A DNA stretch of 64,000 nt from an uncultured Paracoccus sp. (GTDB taxonomy: Bacteria; Pseudomonadota; Alphaproteobacteria; Rhodobacterales; Rhodobacteraceae). The stretch's first letter is position 1; the number at the start of each line of letters is the position of its first letter. The stretch covers positions 37,655 to 101,654 of the forward strand of contig NZ_CALMYP010000024.1 in NCBI RefSeq assembly GCF_937873615.1. Direction: 5' to 3'. The position numbers were made by a program, and so were the translations under genes. Below are positions 1-8,394 of the stretch, piece after piece. Below the pieces are notes generated by a model. That model saw only the letters and a program-made list of their open reading frames with translations. It did no database searches and had not been told where the DNA came from.

Positions 1-700
1 AACGCCGGCGCAGCGCGGCCATGGCCCGTGCCCAGCCCCCGGGCACCAGCACGAAGCACAGCAGGAAGCCGAAGACGAAGCCGGCGATTTCGGCGATCCA
101 GCTATAGCCGGCATTGCCGAACAGCAGCCCGAAGACCAGCTGGAAGGCCAGCAGCATCCCGATCAGGGTGAAGGCGCGCATACGGTTGGCGTGTTCGATC
201 CCCAGCCGCACCCAAAGCAGGAAGGTGAAGGCGCCGACCAGCCCGTAAACCGCCGGATAGCCGCCGATCAGCGGCTCGACCGGCAGGCCGCTGATGGCGA
301 AGAACAGCGTATAGACCGCCGCCCCGCCCACGGCCGCGCCGAAGAACAGCGCGATGACGGCCCAGGGGCGGAACTGCTCGGCCACCATCTTGCCAAGCGC
401 CAGGGTGAAGACGATGACGAAAAGCGCATGGGTGACAGAGCCGTGGATGAACGGATAGGTCAGCACCCGCGCCGCCGCCCTGGCGCTGAAAATCCGCGCC
501 TCCCACATGCGCAGCGGCAGTTGCGGGTAATAGGCCGTCATCTCCAGCGCGTTCAGCCTGAGCCCGATCCCCTGCGCGCCGCCGATCAGCCCGATCTGGC
601 CCAGCCCGAACACGATTTCCGAGGCGATCATCGGCAGAACCAGCAGCCAGATCACCGGCGGCAACGCATTGATGGGCGATTCGTCATATCCGGGGCGCAT
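1..700 (-). CDS. rhomboid-family membrane protein, catalytically dead; partial (3' end outside the window)
   Basis: The reading frame starts at an ATG at 700 behind a strong GGAGGA ribosome site and runs off the left edge with no stop. The product has several hydrophobic helices and the overall pattern of a rhomboid intramembrane serine protease. The helix that should carry the GxSG nucleophile instead reads IGGYPAVYGLVGAF, so Tyr-Pro replace Ser-Gly. The last helix, which should carry the catalytic His, reads AEIAGFVFG with Glu in the His position. Both dyad residues are therefore absent, which suggests an iRhom- or derlin-like non-proteolytic role. Family assignment is fairly firm; the role is unknown. 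Confidence 0.75.
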   Translation of the reverse strand, partial: MRPGYDESPINALPPVIWLLVLPMIASEIVFGLGQIGLIGGAQGIGLRLNALEMTAYYPQLPLRMWEARIFSARAAARVLTYPFIHGSVTHALFVIVFTLALGKMVAEQFRPWAVIALFFGAAVGGAAVYTLFFAISGLPVEPLIGGYPAVYGLVGAFTFLLWVRLGIEHANRMRAFTLIGMLLAFQLVFGLLFGNAGYSWIAEIAGFVFGFLLCFVLVPGGWARAMAALRRR

Positions 701-781
701 ATCTTCCTCCTGCTCTGGGCGGTTGCGCCCGGTTGTCGGCAGGGTTAAGCCACCAGCACGGATTTTCCAAGCAGGCCTGTC

Positions 782-1801
782 ATGACCGAAGCCAAGACCC
801 AACGCATCTTTTCCGGTATCCAGCCCTCGGGGCACCTGACGCTCGGCAATTATCTCGGCGCGCTCAAGCGTTTCGTCGAACGCCAGAACGAGGGGATCGA
901 GACCGTCTATTGCCTTGTCGACCTGCATGCGATCACCGTCTGGCAGGAGCCCGAAGCCCTGCGCCAGCAGACCCGGGAAGCAGCGGCGGCCTTCATGGCG
1001 GCAGGGATCGACCCGGCGCGCTCGATCCTCTTCAACCAGAGCCAGGTGCCCGCCCATGCGGAGCTGGCCTGGCTGCTGAACTGCGTGGCGCGGCTTGGCT
1101 GGATGAACCGCATGACCCAGTTCAAGGACAAGGCCGGCAAGAACAGCGAAAAGGCGAGCCTCGGGCTTTACGCCTATCCGGCGCTGATGGCGGCGGACAT
1201 CCTTGCCTATCACGCCACGCATGTGCCGGTGGGCGAGGATCAGAAGCAGCATGTGGAGTTGACGCGGGACATTGCGGCGAAGTTCAATCACGACTATGGC
1301 GTTGATTTCTTTCCACTTCCCGAGCCTGTGATCGAAGGTGCCGCGACCCGGGTCATGTCGCTGCGGGACGGGTCGAAGAAGATGTCGAAATCGGATCCGA
1401 GCGATGCCAGCCGCATCAACCTGACCGACGACGCCGACACCATCGCGCAGAAATTCCGCAAGGCGCGCACCGATGCCGAGCCGCTGCCCGGCAGTATGGA
1501 GGGGCTGAAGGACCGGCCCGAGGCACGCAATCTGGTCAATATCTACGCGGCACTTGCCGGTGAAACACCAGATCAGGTGTTGACGCAGTTCGAGGGCCAG
1601 GGCTTCGGGGCCTTCAAACCGGCGCTGGCAGATGTCGCGGTTTCGGTGCTTGCGCCGATCTCGACGCGGATGACGGAATACCTGGCCGACCCTGCCGAGA
1701 TTGATCGGATCCTGGGCGCGGGGGCGGTCCGGGCCGAGGCGATCTCTGCCCCGGTCGTCGGCAAGGCGCGCGAGATCATGGGCATGATCCGCTCTCGATA
1801 G
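782..1801 (+). CDS. trpS: tryptophan--tRNA ligase
   Basis: Charges tRNA-Trp with tryptophan in the cytoplasm (class Ic synthetase). The 339-residue length is normal for bacterial TrpRS. The HIGH-equivalent motif PSGHLTLGN lies at residues 15-23 and an exact KMSKS at 200-204. The start ATG at 782 gives the expected N-terminus, although the upstream ribosome site is weak. It is divergent from the rhomboid-like gene, a neighbourhood I believe is common in Rhodobacteraceae. It ends just before a set of 11-bp repeats and a bidirectional terminator. Confidence 0.97.
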   Translation: MTEAKTQRIFSGIQPSGHLTLGNYLGALKRFVERQNEGIETVYCLVDLHAITVWQEPEALRQQTREAAAAFMAAGIDPARSILFNQSQVPAHAELAWLLNCVARLGWMNRMTQFKDKAGKNSEKASLGLYAYPALMAADILAYHATHVPVGEDQKQHVELTRDIAAKFNHDYGVDFFPLPEPVIEGAATRVMSLRDGSKKMSKSDPSDASRINLTDDADTIAQKFRKARTDAEPLPGSMEGLKDRPEARNLVNIYAALAGETPDQVLTQFEGQGFGAFKPALADVAVSVLAPISTRMTEYLADPAEIDRILGAGAVRAEAISAPVVGKAREIMGMIRSR

Positions 1802-1813
1802 GCGGCGGCAACC

Positions 1814-1857
1814 CGTACACAGGGCGTACACAAGCCGTACATATCGCGTGCATACAT
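1814..1857. repeat. four 11-bp tandem repeats (CGTACAC-type iterons)
   Basis: Units begin at 1814, 1825, 1836 and 1847, exactly one helical turn apart. The first two read CGTACACA plus three variable bases, the third CGTACAT, and the fourth is diverged (CGTGCATACAT). They lie between the trpS stop and the shared terminator, where no gene is predicted. Function unknown; phased repeats can bind a protein or may simply be a small duplication. Confidence 0.6.
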
Positions 1858-1859
1858 AA

Positions 1860-1886
1860 AAAGGGCCGGGAAGATCCCGGCCCTTT
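1860..1886. terminator. bidirectional intrinsic terminator between trpS and ggt
   Basis: An 11-bp perfect stem, AAAGGGCCGGG (1860-1870) with CCCGGCCCTTT (1876-1886), encloses the loop AAGAT. A-rich sequence precedes it and T-rich sequence follows, so it can stop transcription from both converging genes. Confidence 0.85.
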
Positions 1887-1910
1887 GCATTTCCGCGAGG
1901 TCGCGCCGGA

Positions 1911-3653
1911 TCAATATCCGACGGTCGCCGCCCCGGCGCGGCGCGGATCGGAAGCGCCCAGCAGGTAGCCCGTCTCGGGGTCCTTCATCACCGATTGGGT
2001 CGAACCCATGACCTCTTGCAGCGAGATCACATGACCCTTGGCCTGCAAAGCGCGTTGGGTGTCGAGGCTGATGCCCTCCTCGATGCGCAACTCGTCGGGC
2101 AGCCATTGGTGGTGGATGCGCGGCGAGGTCGAGGCCTCGGCCACGTTCATCTGATGGTCGACCATGTTCATGATGACCTGCAACACCGTGGTGATGATGC
2201 GCGCCCCGCCCGGAGAGCCGGTGACCAGCCAGACCTGCCCGTCCTTGTTGACGATGGTCGGCGTCATCGAGGAGAGCGGGCGCTTGCCGGCCTCGACCGC
2301 GTTGGCGTCGCCGCCGATCAACCCGTAAGCGTTGGGGACGCCGGGCTTGGCGGAAAAATCGTCCATCTCGTTATTCATCAACACGCCGGTCCCATCCGCG
2401 ACCAGCCCCGAGCCATAGCTGAAGTTGATCGTGTAGGTGTTTGAAACTGCGTTGCCTTCCTTGTCGATGATCGAGAAATGCGTGGTCTGATCGGATTCGT
2501 AGGGGGCAAGATCGGCAGGCTTGATCTGCTCGGACGGGGTCGCAAAGGCCTGGCTGATCTTGGCGCGCATATCGGCGGCATATTCCTTGCTGGTCAGTGC
2601 CTTGATTGGAACATCTACAAAATCGGGATCGCCCAGATATTCCGAACGGTCGGCATAGGCCAGCTTCATCGCCTCGGCCATGAGGTGGATGGTCTCAGCC
2701 GAGTTTTCGCCCAATGCACCGATGGGATAGCCTTCCAGCGCGTTCAGGATCTGGATCAGGTGCACCCCGCCCGAGGAGGGCGGTGGCATCGAGACGATCT
2801 CGTAACCGCGATAGGTGCCCTTGATCGGTTCGCGCGAGACGGCCTTGTAATTGGCCATATCCTCGACCGTCATATTGCCACCGGCGGCGGTGACTGAGGA
2901 CGCGATGGCTTCGGCCACCGGGCCCTTGTAGAAGCCGTCCGGGCCCTGTTCGGCCACGGCTTTCAGCGTGGCGGCCAGATCGGCCTGCACCAGCGTGTCG
3001 CCGGGGCGGTAAAATTCGCCGCCTTCCTTGTAGAAGATCGCGGCGGCGGACGGGTATTTCGTCAGCCGGTCCTTCATCGCCTCCAGACTGTCGGAAAGAT
3101 CGGGGGTGACGGTGATGCCTTCCTCGGCCAGCTTGATGGCGGGGGCGATGACTTCGGCCCAGGGCATGGAGCCGTATTCGTCCAGCACCATTTTCATGCC
3201 GGCGACGGTGCCGGGCACGCCCGAGGCCGCGCCGGAATAGCGCGACAGCTCGCTGTCGGCATTGCCATCGGCGCCCAGGAACATGTCGCGGGTCGCCCCG
3301 GCGGGGGCCATCTCGCGATAGTCGATGGCGTGGGTTTCGCCGGTTTCGGCGTCATGGACCAGCATGAAGCCGCCACCGCCGAGATTGCCGGCGCGCGGCA
3401 GGGTCACGGCGAGGGCGAAGGCGACGGCAACGCCCGCATCGACGGCATTGCCACCGGCGGCGAGGATGTCGCGCCCGACTTCGGCGGCGACACGTTCCTG
3501 CGCCGAGACCATGCCGTTTTCGGCCCAGACCGGGTGCACGCGGTCCATGCCGGAATAGATCGCGGCCTCCTGCGCGGTCGAGGGAAATGCCGAAACCGTG
3601 GCGAGTGCCAGCGCGAGCGTGCCGCTGCGGCGGATATTATCCAACAAACTCAT
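1911..3653 (-). CDS. ggt: gamma-glutamyltransferase / glutathione hydrolase
   Basis: Periplasmic Ntn-hydrolase that cleaves gamma-glutamyl bonds of glutathione and related peptides. The start at 3653 is chosen because an AAGGAG site lies about nine bases upstream and the next 27 residues form a signal peptide (LALALATVSAFPSTAQ). A longer frame upstream lacks support. The self-processing site is QTTHFS, with the nucleophilic Thr at about residue 390, matching Thr391 of the E. coli enzyme; PLSSMTPT and GSPGG motifs are also present. It heads a set of same-strand genes for an Asp/Glu-racemase-like enzyme and transporters, which suggests uptake or use of released amino acids. Confidence 0.93.
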   Translation of the reverse strand: MSLLDNIRRSGTLALALATVSAFPSTAQEAAIYSGMDRVHPVWAENGMVSAQERVAAEVGRDILAAGGNAVDAGVAVAFALAVTLPRAGNLGGGGFMLVHDAETGETHAIDYREMAPAGATRDMFLGADGNADSELSRYSGAASGVPGTVAGMKMVLDEYGSMPWAEVIAPAIKLAEEGITVTPDLSDSLEAMKDRLTKYPSAAAIFYKEGGEFYRPGDTLVQADLAATLKAVAEQGPDGFYKGPVAEAIASSVTAAGGNMTVEDMANYKAVSREPIKGTYRGYEIVSMPPPSSGGVHLIQILNALEGYPIGALGENSAETIHLMAEAMKLAYADRSEYLGDPDFVDVPIKALTSKEYAADMRAKISQAFATPSEQIKPADLAPYESDQTTHFSIIDKEGNAVSNTYTINFSYGSGLVADGTGVLMNNEMDDFSAKPGVPNAYGLIGGDANAVEAGKRPLSSMTPTIVNKDGQVWLVTGSPGGARIITTVLQVIMNMVDHQMNVAEASTSPRIHHQWLPDELRIEEGISLDTQRALQAKGHVISLQEVMGSTQSVMKDPETGYLLGASDPRRAGAATVGY

Positions 3654-3738
3654 CGTCCCATCTCCTTGAATCCCATTGACGTCCCCGACCAGTCGACCCC
3701 CGATCCGCCGCCGGGTCAAGCGCGATCACGCCGGAGGA

Positions 3739-4416
3739 TCAGGTGAACAGCCGCACCCCGTCGAGGATGGATTGCACCGGCCGGCCCGTCGCCTGCGCGA
3801 TTGCCGCCGCATAGGGCGGCAGGTTGCCGCATTCCAGCAGGATCAGCGTGACCTCGGGATGGGCTTCGATCAGGCCTCGGGCGGCTTCGATGACGGCGGC
3901 TTCCATGGCGGCGCGGTCGAAGCGGTCGGGCTGGGCTTCCTTGGCGGCAAGGAAGGTTCCACCGAAGATCGGGACATGGTCGAGGCCGCGGATGCGGACA
4001 TCTTCGGGCTTCACCCCCGCCGCCTTCAGCGCCCCCGGCCCAAGGCTCGCCGCCGAAGCGGTGAGGATGCCGAAGACGGCCTTGCGGTCGGCAAGGCGCA
4101 GCAGCGGCAGCAGGCTGAGCGCCGAGAGCATGACCGGCACCCGGACGGCGCGGGCGATCTCGTGCTGCATCGACACCAGAAAGCCGCAGGTCGAGGTGAT
4201 GAAGATCGCGCCCTCGGCTTCCAGTTCGCGGGCGGCTGCGATGAAGCGGGCGGCAAGTTCGGGGGCGGGGCGGCCATCCTGCACGATCTTCGGGCTGTCG
4301 GCGCCTTCGATCACGCGGACCCGCGCCGGCAGATCATAGCTGTCAGGATTGCCGGCATCGCCCCGGATGCGGGGGAAGCGGCTGTCGAGCGACAGGATGC
4401 CGATAAAGCCGGTCAT
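3739..4416 (-). CDS. Asp/Glu/hydantoin racemase superfamily protein
   Basis: 225 residues with the two-cysteine layout of cofactor-independent amino acid racemases: a first Cys in TSTCGFL and a second in LECGNLPPYA. These would form the two-base catalytic pair. The substrate cannot be read from sequence. The start ATG overlaps the stop of the upstream BASS-like gene by four bases (ATGA), so the two are translationally coupled. With ggt, a TRAP importer and a D-amino-acid-dehydrogenase-like enzyme nearby, interconversion of an imported amino acid or hydantoin-type compound is plausible. A maleate isomerase-like or decarboxylase-like role in the same superfamily is possible. Confidence 0.75.
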   Translation of the reverse strand: MTGFIGILSLDSRFPRIRGDAGNPDSYDLPARVRVIEGADSPKIVQDGRPAPELAARFIAAARELEAEGAIFITSTCGFLVSMQHEIARAVRVPVMLSALSLLPLLRLADRKAVFGILTASAASLGPGALKAAGVKPEDVRIRGLDHVPIFGGTFLAAKEAQPDRFDRAAMEAAVIEAARGLIEAHPEVTLILLECGNLPPYAAAIAQATGRPVQSILDGVRLFT

Positions 4417-5342
4417 GGCTCGTTTCCGTCAAGGGCGCGCAGGATCAGGGGCGAGGCATAGATCGGGATCTGCGCCATGGCCACGAACAGGCTGAAGCTC
4501 GGCTCGGGCGGCAGGGCCGCGAGCATCAGCGAGATATTGCGATTGCCGAAGACGAGGCCCATGGTGCGCGCCTTCGGTCGGGCAAAGGCGCGCGCCGCCA
4601 GCGCCCGCAGGGCCAGGTTGGCACCAAGGTTCAGCGCCAGCGCCAGCACCGCGAGGCCAAGCGTCAGGCCGGGCTGGCTGGCCGCGCGCGCGCGCACCCC
4701 GTCCATGAGCGGAAACAGGAAGGCCATCATCACCAGCGCCGCGACCCCGTCGAGGGCCTTGCCCTCGGCCGCAATCCGGGCCGGGCCGAGGGTGCGGCGC
4801 AGGATCACGCCGATGGCGATACCCCCGGCGAGGATGGCGAAGACCTTCAGCGCGATGCGGGCCGGCTCGACCGGCAGGTCGATGCCCGAGGCCGCCAGCG
4901 CCAGTGGCACCGTCAGCGGCGCAATCATGTTGCTGAGCAGCATCCAGTAGAGCGCCAGCCTTGCGTCATAGCCCAGCATCAGGGCGATATTCGGGGCCGA
5001 GTTCAGCACCGGGGCGGCGGCGAAGGCGGCAAGGATCAGCAGCATCGCCGCCCTTGCCCCGCACAAGGTGCCAAGCCCGGTCAGCAGCACCGCCGCCCCG
5101 ACCTGGAAAAGCGCGATGCCCGCCAGCAGCGCCGGCAGGAAGCGCGGATCGGCCAGATCGGAGAGGATCGAGGCCAGATCCAGCCGGCAGAGCGCCAGCC
5201 CGATCAGCAGCGCGATCAGGACCGGCAGCACCGGCAGGAAGAAGGCGTGACGGATCGGCAGGAACGGCACGATCAGAAGCCCCGCCAGCAGGATCAGCCG
5301 CGCATGTCGCCCCGCCCATTCGAGCGCCCGGATCGGTGTCAA
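4413..5342 (-). CDS. BASS-like (bile acid:sodium symporter family) membrane transporter
   Basis: 309 residues, about nine to ten hydrophobic helices, with the signature-like stretch AAPVLNSAPNIALMLGYD in the middle and GLVFGNRNISLMLA near the end; the latter resembles the crossover region of BASS-family carriers. The start is a TTG overlapping the stop of the TRAP permease (TTGA), since no ATG occurs near the N-terminus. It ends with a four-base overlap into the racemase-like gene. Probably a sodium-coupled carrier or exporter for an organic anion handled by this cluster; family call moderate, substrate unknown. Confidence 0.65.
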   Translation of the reverse strand: MTPIRALEWAGRHARLILLAGLLIVPFLPIRHAFFLPVLPVLIALLIGLALCRLDLASILSDLADPRFLPALLAGIALFQVGAAVLLTGLGTLCGARAAMLLILAAFAAAPVLNSAPNIALMLGYDARLALYWMLLSNMIAPLTVPLALAASGIDLPVEPARIALKVFAILAGGIAIGVILRRTLGPARIAAEGKALDGVAALVMMAFLFPLMDGVRARAASQPGLTLGLAVLALALNLGANLALRALAARAFARPKARTMGLVFGNRNISLMLAALPPEPSFSLFVAMAQIPIYASPLILRALDGNEP

Positions 5343-7249
5343 TTCGGGGCCTGCTTCATCGCCTCGGGCAGCCAGGTTGCCAGTTGCGGGAAGGCCACCA
5401 GCACCGCCACCATCAGCACCATGATCAGGAACATGGGCAGCGCCGTGCGGGCGATATAGCCCATGTCATGTTTGGTCATGCCCTGCAGCACGAACAGGTT
5501 GAAGCCCACCGGCGGGGTGATCTGCGCCATCTCGACCACGACGACGACGAAGATGCCGAACCAGATCATGTCGATGCCGGCACCGCGCACCATCGGGTCG
5601 ATGATCGCCATGGTCAGCACCACGGCGGAAATCCCGTCGAGGAACATGCCGATGACGATATAGAACACCGTCAGCGCCACGATCAGCGCGACCGGCGACA
5701 GCTCCATCCCGCCGATCCAGGCGGCGAGCGTGCGGGGCACGCCGGTAAAGCCCATCGACAGGGTCAGGAAGCTCGCGCCCATGAGGATCAGCGCGATCAT
5801 GGCCGAGGTGCGGGCGGCGCCCAGAAGGCTCTGGCTGAAACTTTCCCAGGTCAGCGAGCGCTGCGCCAGCGCCAGCACCAATGCGCCGACGACGCCGAAG
5901 GCGGCGGCCTCGGTCGCGGTGGCGAGGCCGACATACATGGAACCGATGACGGTCACGATCTGCAGGATCACCGGGATCAGCAGGACCGAATTCTTCAGCG
6001 CGCCGATGAAGCCGAGGCGCGGCTCTCGCTCCGGGCGCTGATCGGGGCGGGCGAAGGACCAGCCGACGATATAGAGCATGAACATCCCCGCCAGCACGAG
6101 GCCCGGCAACACGCCGGCCATGAACAGGCTGGTGATGCTTTCCTTCACCGTCACGCCATAGACGATCAGCGTCAGCGAGGGCGGGATCATCAGGCCGAGC
6201 GTGGCCGCCCCGGCCAGCGTGCCGATGATCATGAATTCGGGATAGCCGCGCTTGCGCAGTTCCGGGATGGACATCTTGCCGACCGTGGTCAGCGTCGCCG
6301 CCGACGATCCCGACACGGCGGCGAAGACCGTGCAGCCGACGACATTGGTGTGCAGAAGCCCGCCCGGCAACCCGCGCAACCAGGGGGCGAGGCCCTTGAA
6401 CATGTCCTCGGACAGGCGGGTGCGGAACAGGATCTCTCCCATCCAGATGAACAGCGGCAGCGAGGTCAGGGTCCAGCTTGACGAACTGGTCCAGACGGTG
6501 ATCGCCATGGAACTGCCCGGATTGCGCGAGGTGAAGCCGATCATGCCCATATAGGCCACGCCCATCAGCGCCAGCCCGACCCAGAGCCCGGTGCCGAGCA
6601 GGAAGAACATCACGAACAGGAAGATGCCGATCTTCAGCCCGGTGGCGTCGCGGTCGAAGCCGGTCATCATCTGCAACGCGCCGTAGACGACCAGCAGGCA
6701 GGCGCCAAGAAAGACGAAGCGCCATTTGCGCGCGCCCAGCCGGTCGGTTTCCACCGGCACGCGCGGCGGATCGACGCCGAGGCTGTCGGTCAGCAGCACC
6801 CTTATCAGGTTGTCCAGCATCGCCAGCGCCATGACGCTGGTGCCGATGGCCATGGAAAGCTGCGGGATCCACAAGGGCGTGGCGTCCTGCCCCTGCGAGA
6901 CATCGCCGAAGCGGTAACTGGTGATCGGGGTCTGGATGGCGTTCCAGGCGAAGAACAGCATCACCAGGCTGCCGATGCCATAGCACCAGATCTCGACCGC
7001 ACGGCGCGAATTGCCGGCACGGTCGATGAGCAGGCCGACGCGGATATGCTCGTTATGCACGAAGGTATAGGCAAGCCCGAAGAACGAGGCCGAGGCCATG
7101 GCATAGCCGGCATAGGTGGCCCCGCCAGGCAGAAGCCCGCCCGACCACCTGGCCACCATCTGCGCGATCACCAGCCCGAGGATCGCCAGAAGCGAGGTCG
7201 CGGCCAGAATGCCGGTGGCGGAATAAAGGGCGTCAAGCGCGCGTCGCAT
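5339..7249 (-). CDS. TRAP transporter permease, fused DctQ-DctM
   Basis: 636 residues. Residues about 1-170 form a four-helix DctQ-like small subunit; from about 190 onward is a DctM large subunit with GSSAATLTTVGKMSIPELRKRGYP and, near the end, AQITPPVGFNLFVLQGM. Fusion of the two membrane subunits is a known arrangement. It imports an organic or amino acid driven by a sodium gradient, using the DctP receptor encoded just upstream at 7339-8304. An 11-bp stem-loop lies between the two genes. The substrate is unknown; the cluster points to an amino-acid-like ligand. Confidence 0.92.
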   Translation of the reverse strand: MRRALDALYSATGILAATSLLAILGLVIAQMVARWSGGLLPGGATYAGYAMASASFFGLAYTFVHNEHIRVGLLIDRAGNSRRAVEIWCYGIGSLVMLFFAWNAIQTPITSYRFGDVSQGQDATPLWIPQLSMAIGTSVMALAMLDNLIRVLLTDSLGVDPPRVPVETDRLGARKWRFVFLGACLLVVYGALQMMTGFDRDATGLKIGIFLFVMFFLLGTGLWVGLALMGVAYMGMIGFTSRNPGSSMAITVWTSSSSWTLTSLPLFIWMGEILFRTRLSEDMFKGLAPWLRGLPGGLLHTNVVGCTVFAAVSGSSAATLTTVGKMSIPELRKRGYPEFMIIGTLAGAATLGLMIPPSLTLIVYGVTVKESITSLFMAGVLPGLVLAGMFMLYIVGWSFARPDQRPEREPRLGFIGALKNSVLLIPVILQIVTVIGSMYVGLATATEAAAFGVVGALVLALAQRSLTWESFSQSLLGAARTSAMIALILMGASFLTLSMGFTGVPRTLAAWIGGMELSPVALIVALTVFYIVIGMFLDGISAVVLTMAIIDPMVRGAGIDMIWFGIFVVVVVEMAQITPPVGFNLFVLQGMTKHDMGYIARTALPMFLIMVLMVAVLVAFPQLATWLPEAMKQAPN

Positions 7250-7271
7250 CGGTATCCCCGTTCAGCAGAAG

Positions 7272-7301
7272 GGCCGGCGCGCAACTCGATGCGCGCCGGC
7301 C
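7272..7301. promoter_or_regulatory. GC-rich stem-loop between dctP and dctQM
   Basis: A perfect 11-bp stem, GGCCGGCGCGC (7272-7282) with GCGCGCCGGCC (7291-7301), and an 8-base loop, with no T-run after it. In this position it more likely stabilises or partly attenuates the message so that the receptor is made in excess of the permease than terminates transcription fully. Confidence 0.7.
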
Positions 7302-7338
7302 GGAAGGCGTTGTCAGCGAAAATGCCGGGGGACCGGGA

Positions 7339-8304
7339 TCATTCGGCCTTGAAGGCGTCGATGATGGCCTTGCCGTCATCGCCGGTGGCTTCCAGCCATT
7401 CATTGGTCATCTGCTCGCCGATCACGGCAAGATCGGCGGCCAGTTGCTCGGACGGTTCGGCCACGCTCATGCCGTTATCGGCCAACGTCTTCAGGAAACC
7501 GTCGCTGAGGGCGGCAGCCCGTTCCGAGCCGCGGGTCTGGGCGGTGGCGGCAGCAGTCTTGACGCAATCCTGCACCTCGGCCGGAAGGGCCTCCAGTGCG
7601 GCGGTATTGGCGAAGACGGTATTGCGCGGCAGCCAGGCCTTCACGTCGTAGAAATGGCTCATGTCTTCCCAGGCCTTTTCATCGACGCCGGTCGAGCCCG
7701 AGGAGATCATCGAAGCCACGACGCCGGTTGCCAGCGCCTGTTTCAGCTCGGCCGCCTCGACCTGGGTCGGGACCATGCCGGCCAGTTCGGCCACGCGGGC
7801 GGTCGAGGAGTTATAGGCGCGGAACTTGATCCCGGCCATGTCGGCCACGCCGTTCACTTCCTTGTCGAAATACATCCCCTGCGCCGGCCACGGCACGGAA
7901 TAAAGCAGCGTCGCCCCCTGATCGGCCAGGACCTTGGCCAGAACCGGCTCTGCCGCCGCGCGCAGCTTTTCGGATGCCTCGAAGGAACTGGCAAGGAAGG
8001 GCACCGAATCATAGCCGAAGATGGCGTTTTCATTGGCATGGGCGGACAGCAGGCGTTCGCCGATCTGGGCGTCGCCGGTCTGGACGGCGCGCTTGATCTC
8101 GTCGCCCTTGAACAGCGAGCCGCCGGGATGGACGGTGATTTCCAATGCACCGTTCGAGCAGGCCTTCACATCCTCGGCGAAGGCCACGGCGTTCTCGGTG
8201 TGGTAATTGTCCGAAGGATAGGCCACGGGCATATCCCAGTTTTCGGCACTGGCGGCGCCAGCCGCGACGGCAGCGGCAACGAGGGCGGGAATCGAGATGT
8301 TCAT
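7339..8304 (-). CDS. TRAP transporter substrate receptor (DctP family)
   Basis: Periplasmic binding protein that delivers ligand to the DctQM permease. The start at 8304 is preferred: an AGGAAG site precedes it and the next 20 residues form a signal peptide ending AGAASA. The mature protein begins NWDMPVAYPSDNYHTEN, and the KFRAYNSSTARVAEL segment has the conserved Arg that usually pairs with a carboxylate of the ligand. The 321-residue length is typical. It is the promoter-proximal gene of the TRAP-BASS-racemase set. Confidence 0.9.
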   Translation of the reverse strand: MNISIPALVAAAVAAGAASAENWDMPVAYPSDNYHTENAVAFAEDVKACSNGALEITVHPGGSLFKGDEIKRAVQTGDAQIGERLLSAHANENAIFGYDSVPFLASSFEASEKLRAAAEPVLAKVLADQGATLLYSVPWPAQGMYFDKEVNGVADMAGIKFRAYNSSTARVAELAGMVPTQVEAAELKQALATGVVASMISSGSTGVDEKAWEDMSHFYDVKAWLPRNTVFANTAALEALPAEVQDCVKTAAATAQTRGSERAAALSDGFLKTLADNGMSVAEPSEQLAADLAVIGEQMTNEWLEATGDDGKAIIDAFKAE

Positions 8305-8394
8305 CGGTGAGCTTCCTGTTGGTTGGTTTTCTTCTTTGACCCCGAAAGGGGTTAGCGGAATTTCTAGCACCCTTTCCGGCGCCGGTTCCAGTCT

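Noticed and set aside
102-506. 134-residue frame on the minus strand
   Set aside because: It lies inside the rhomboid-like gene in another frame, is rich in Arg/Gly and has no membrane helices, so it is a shadow frame of GC-rich DNA.
4961-6481. 506-residue plus-strand open frame opposite the TRAP permease
   Set aside because: Composition is dominated by His, Arg, Asp, Gln and Gly, typical of antisense frames in high-GC DNA; the DctQM frame on the other strand is clearly real.
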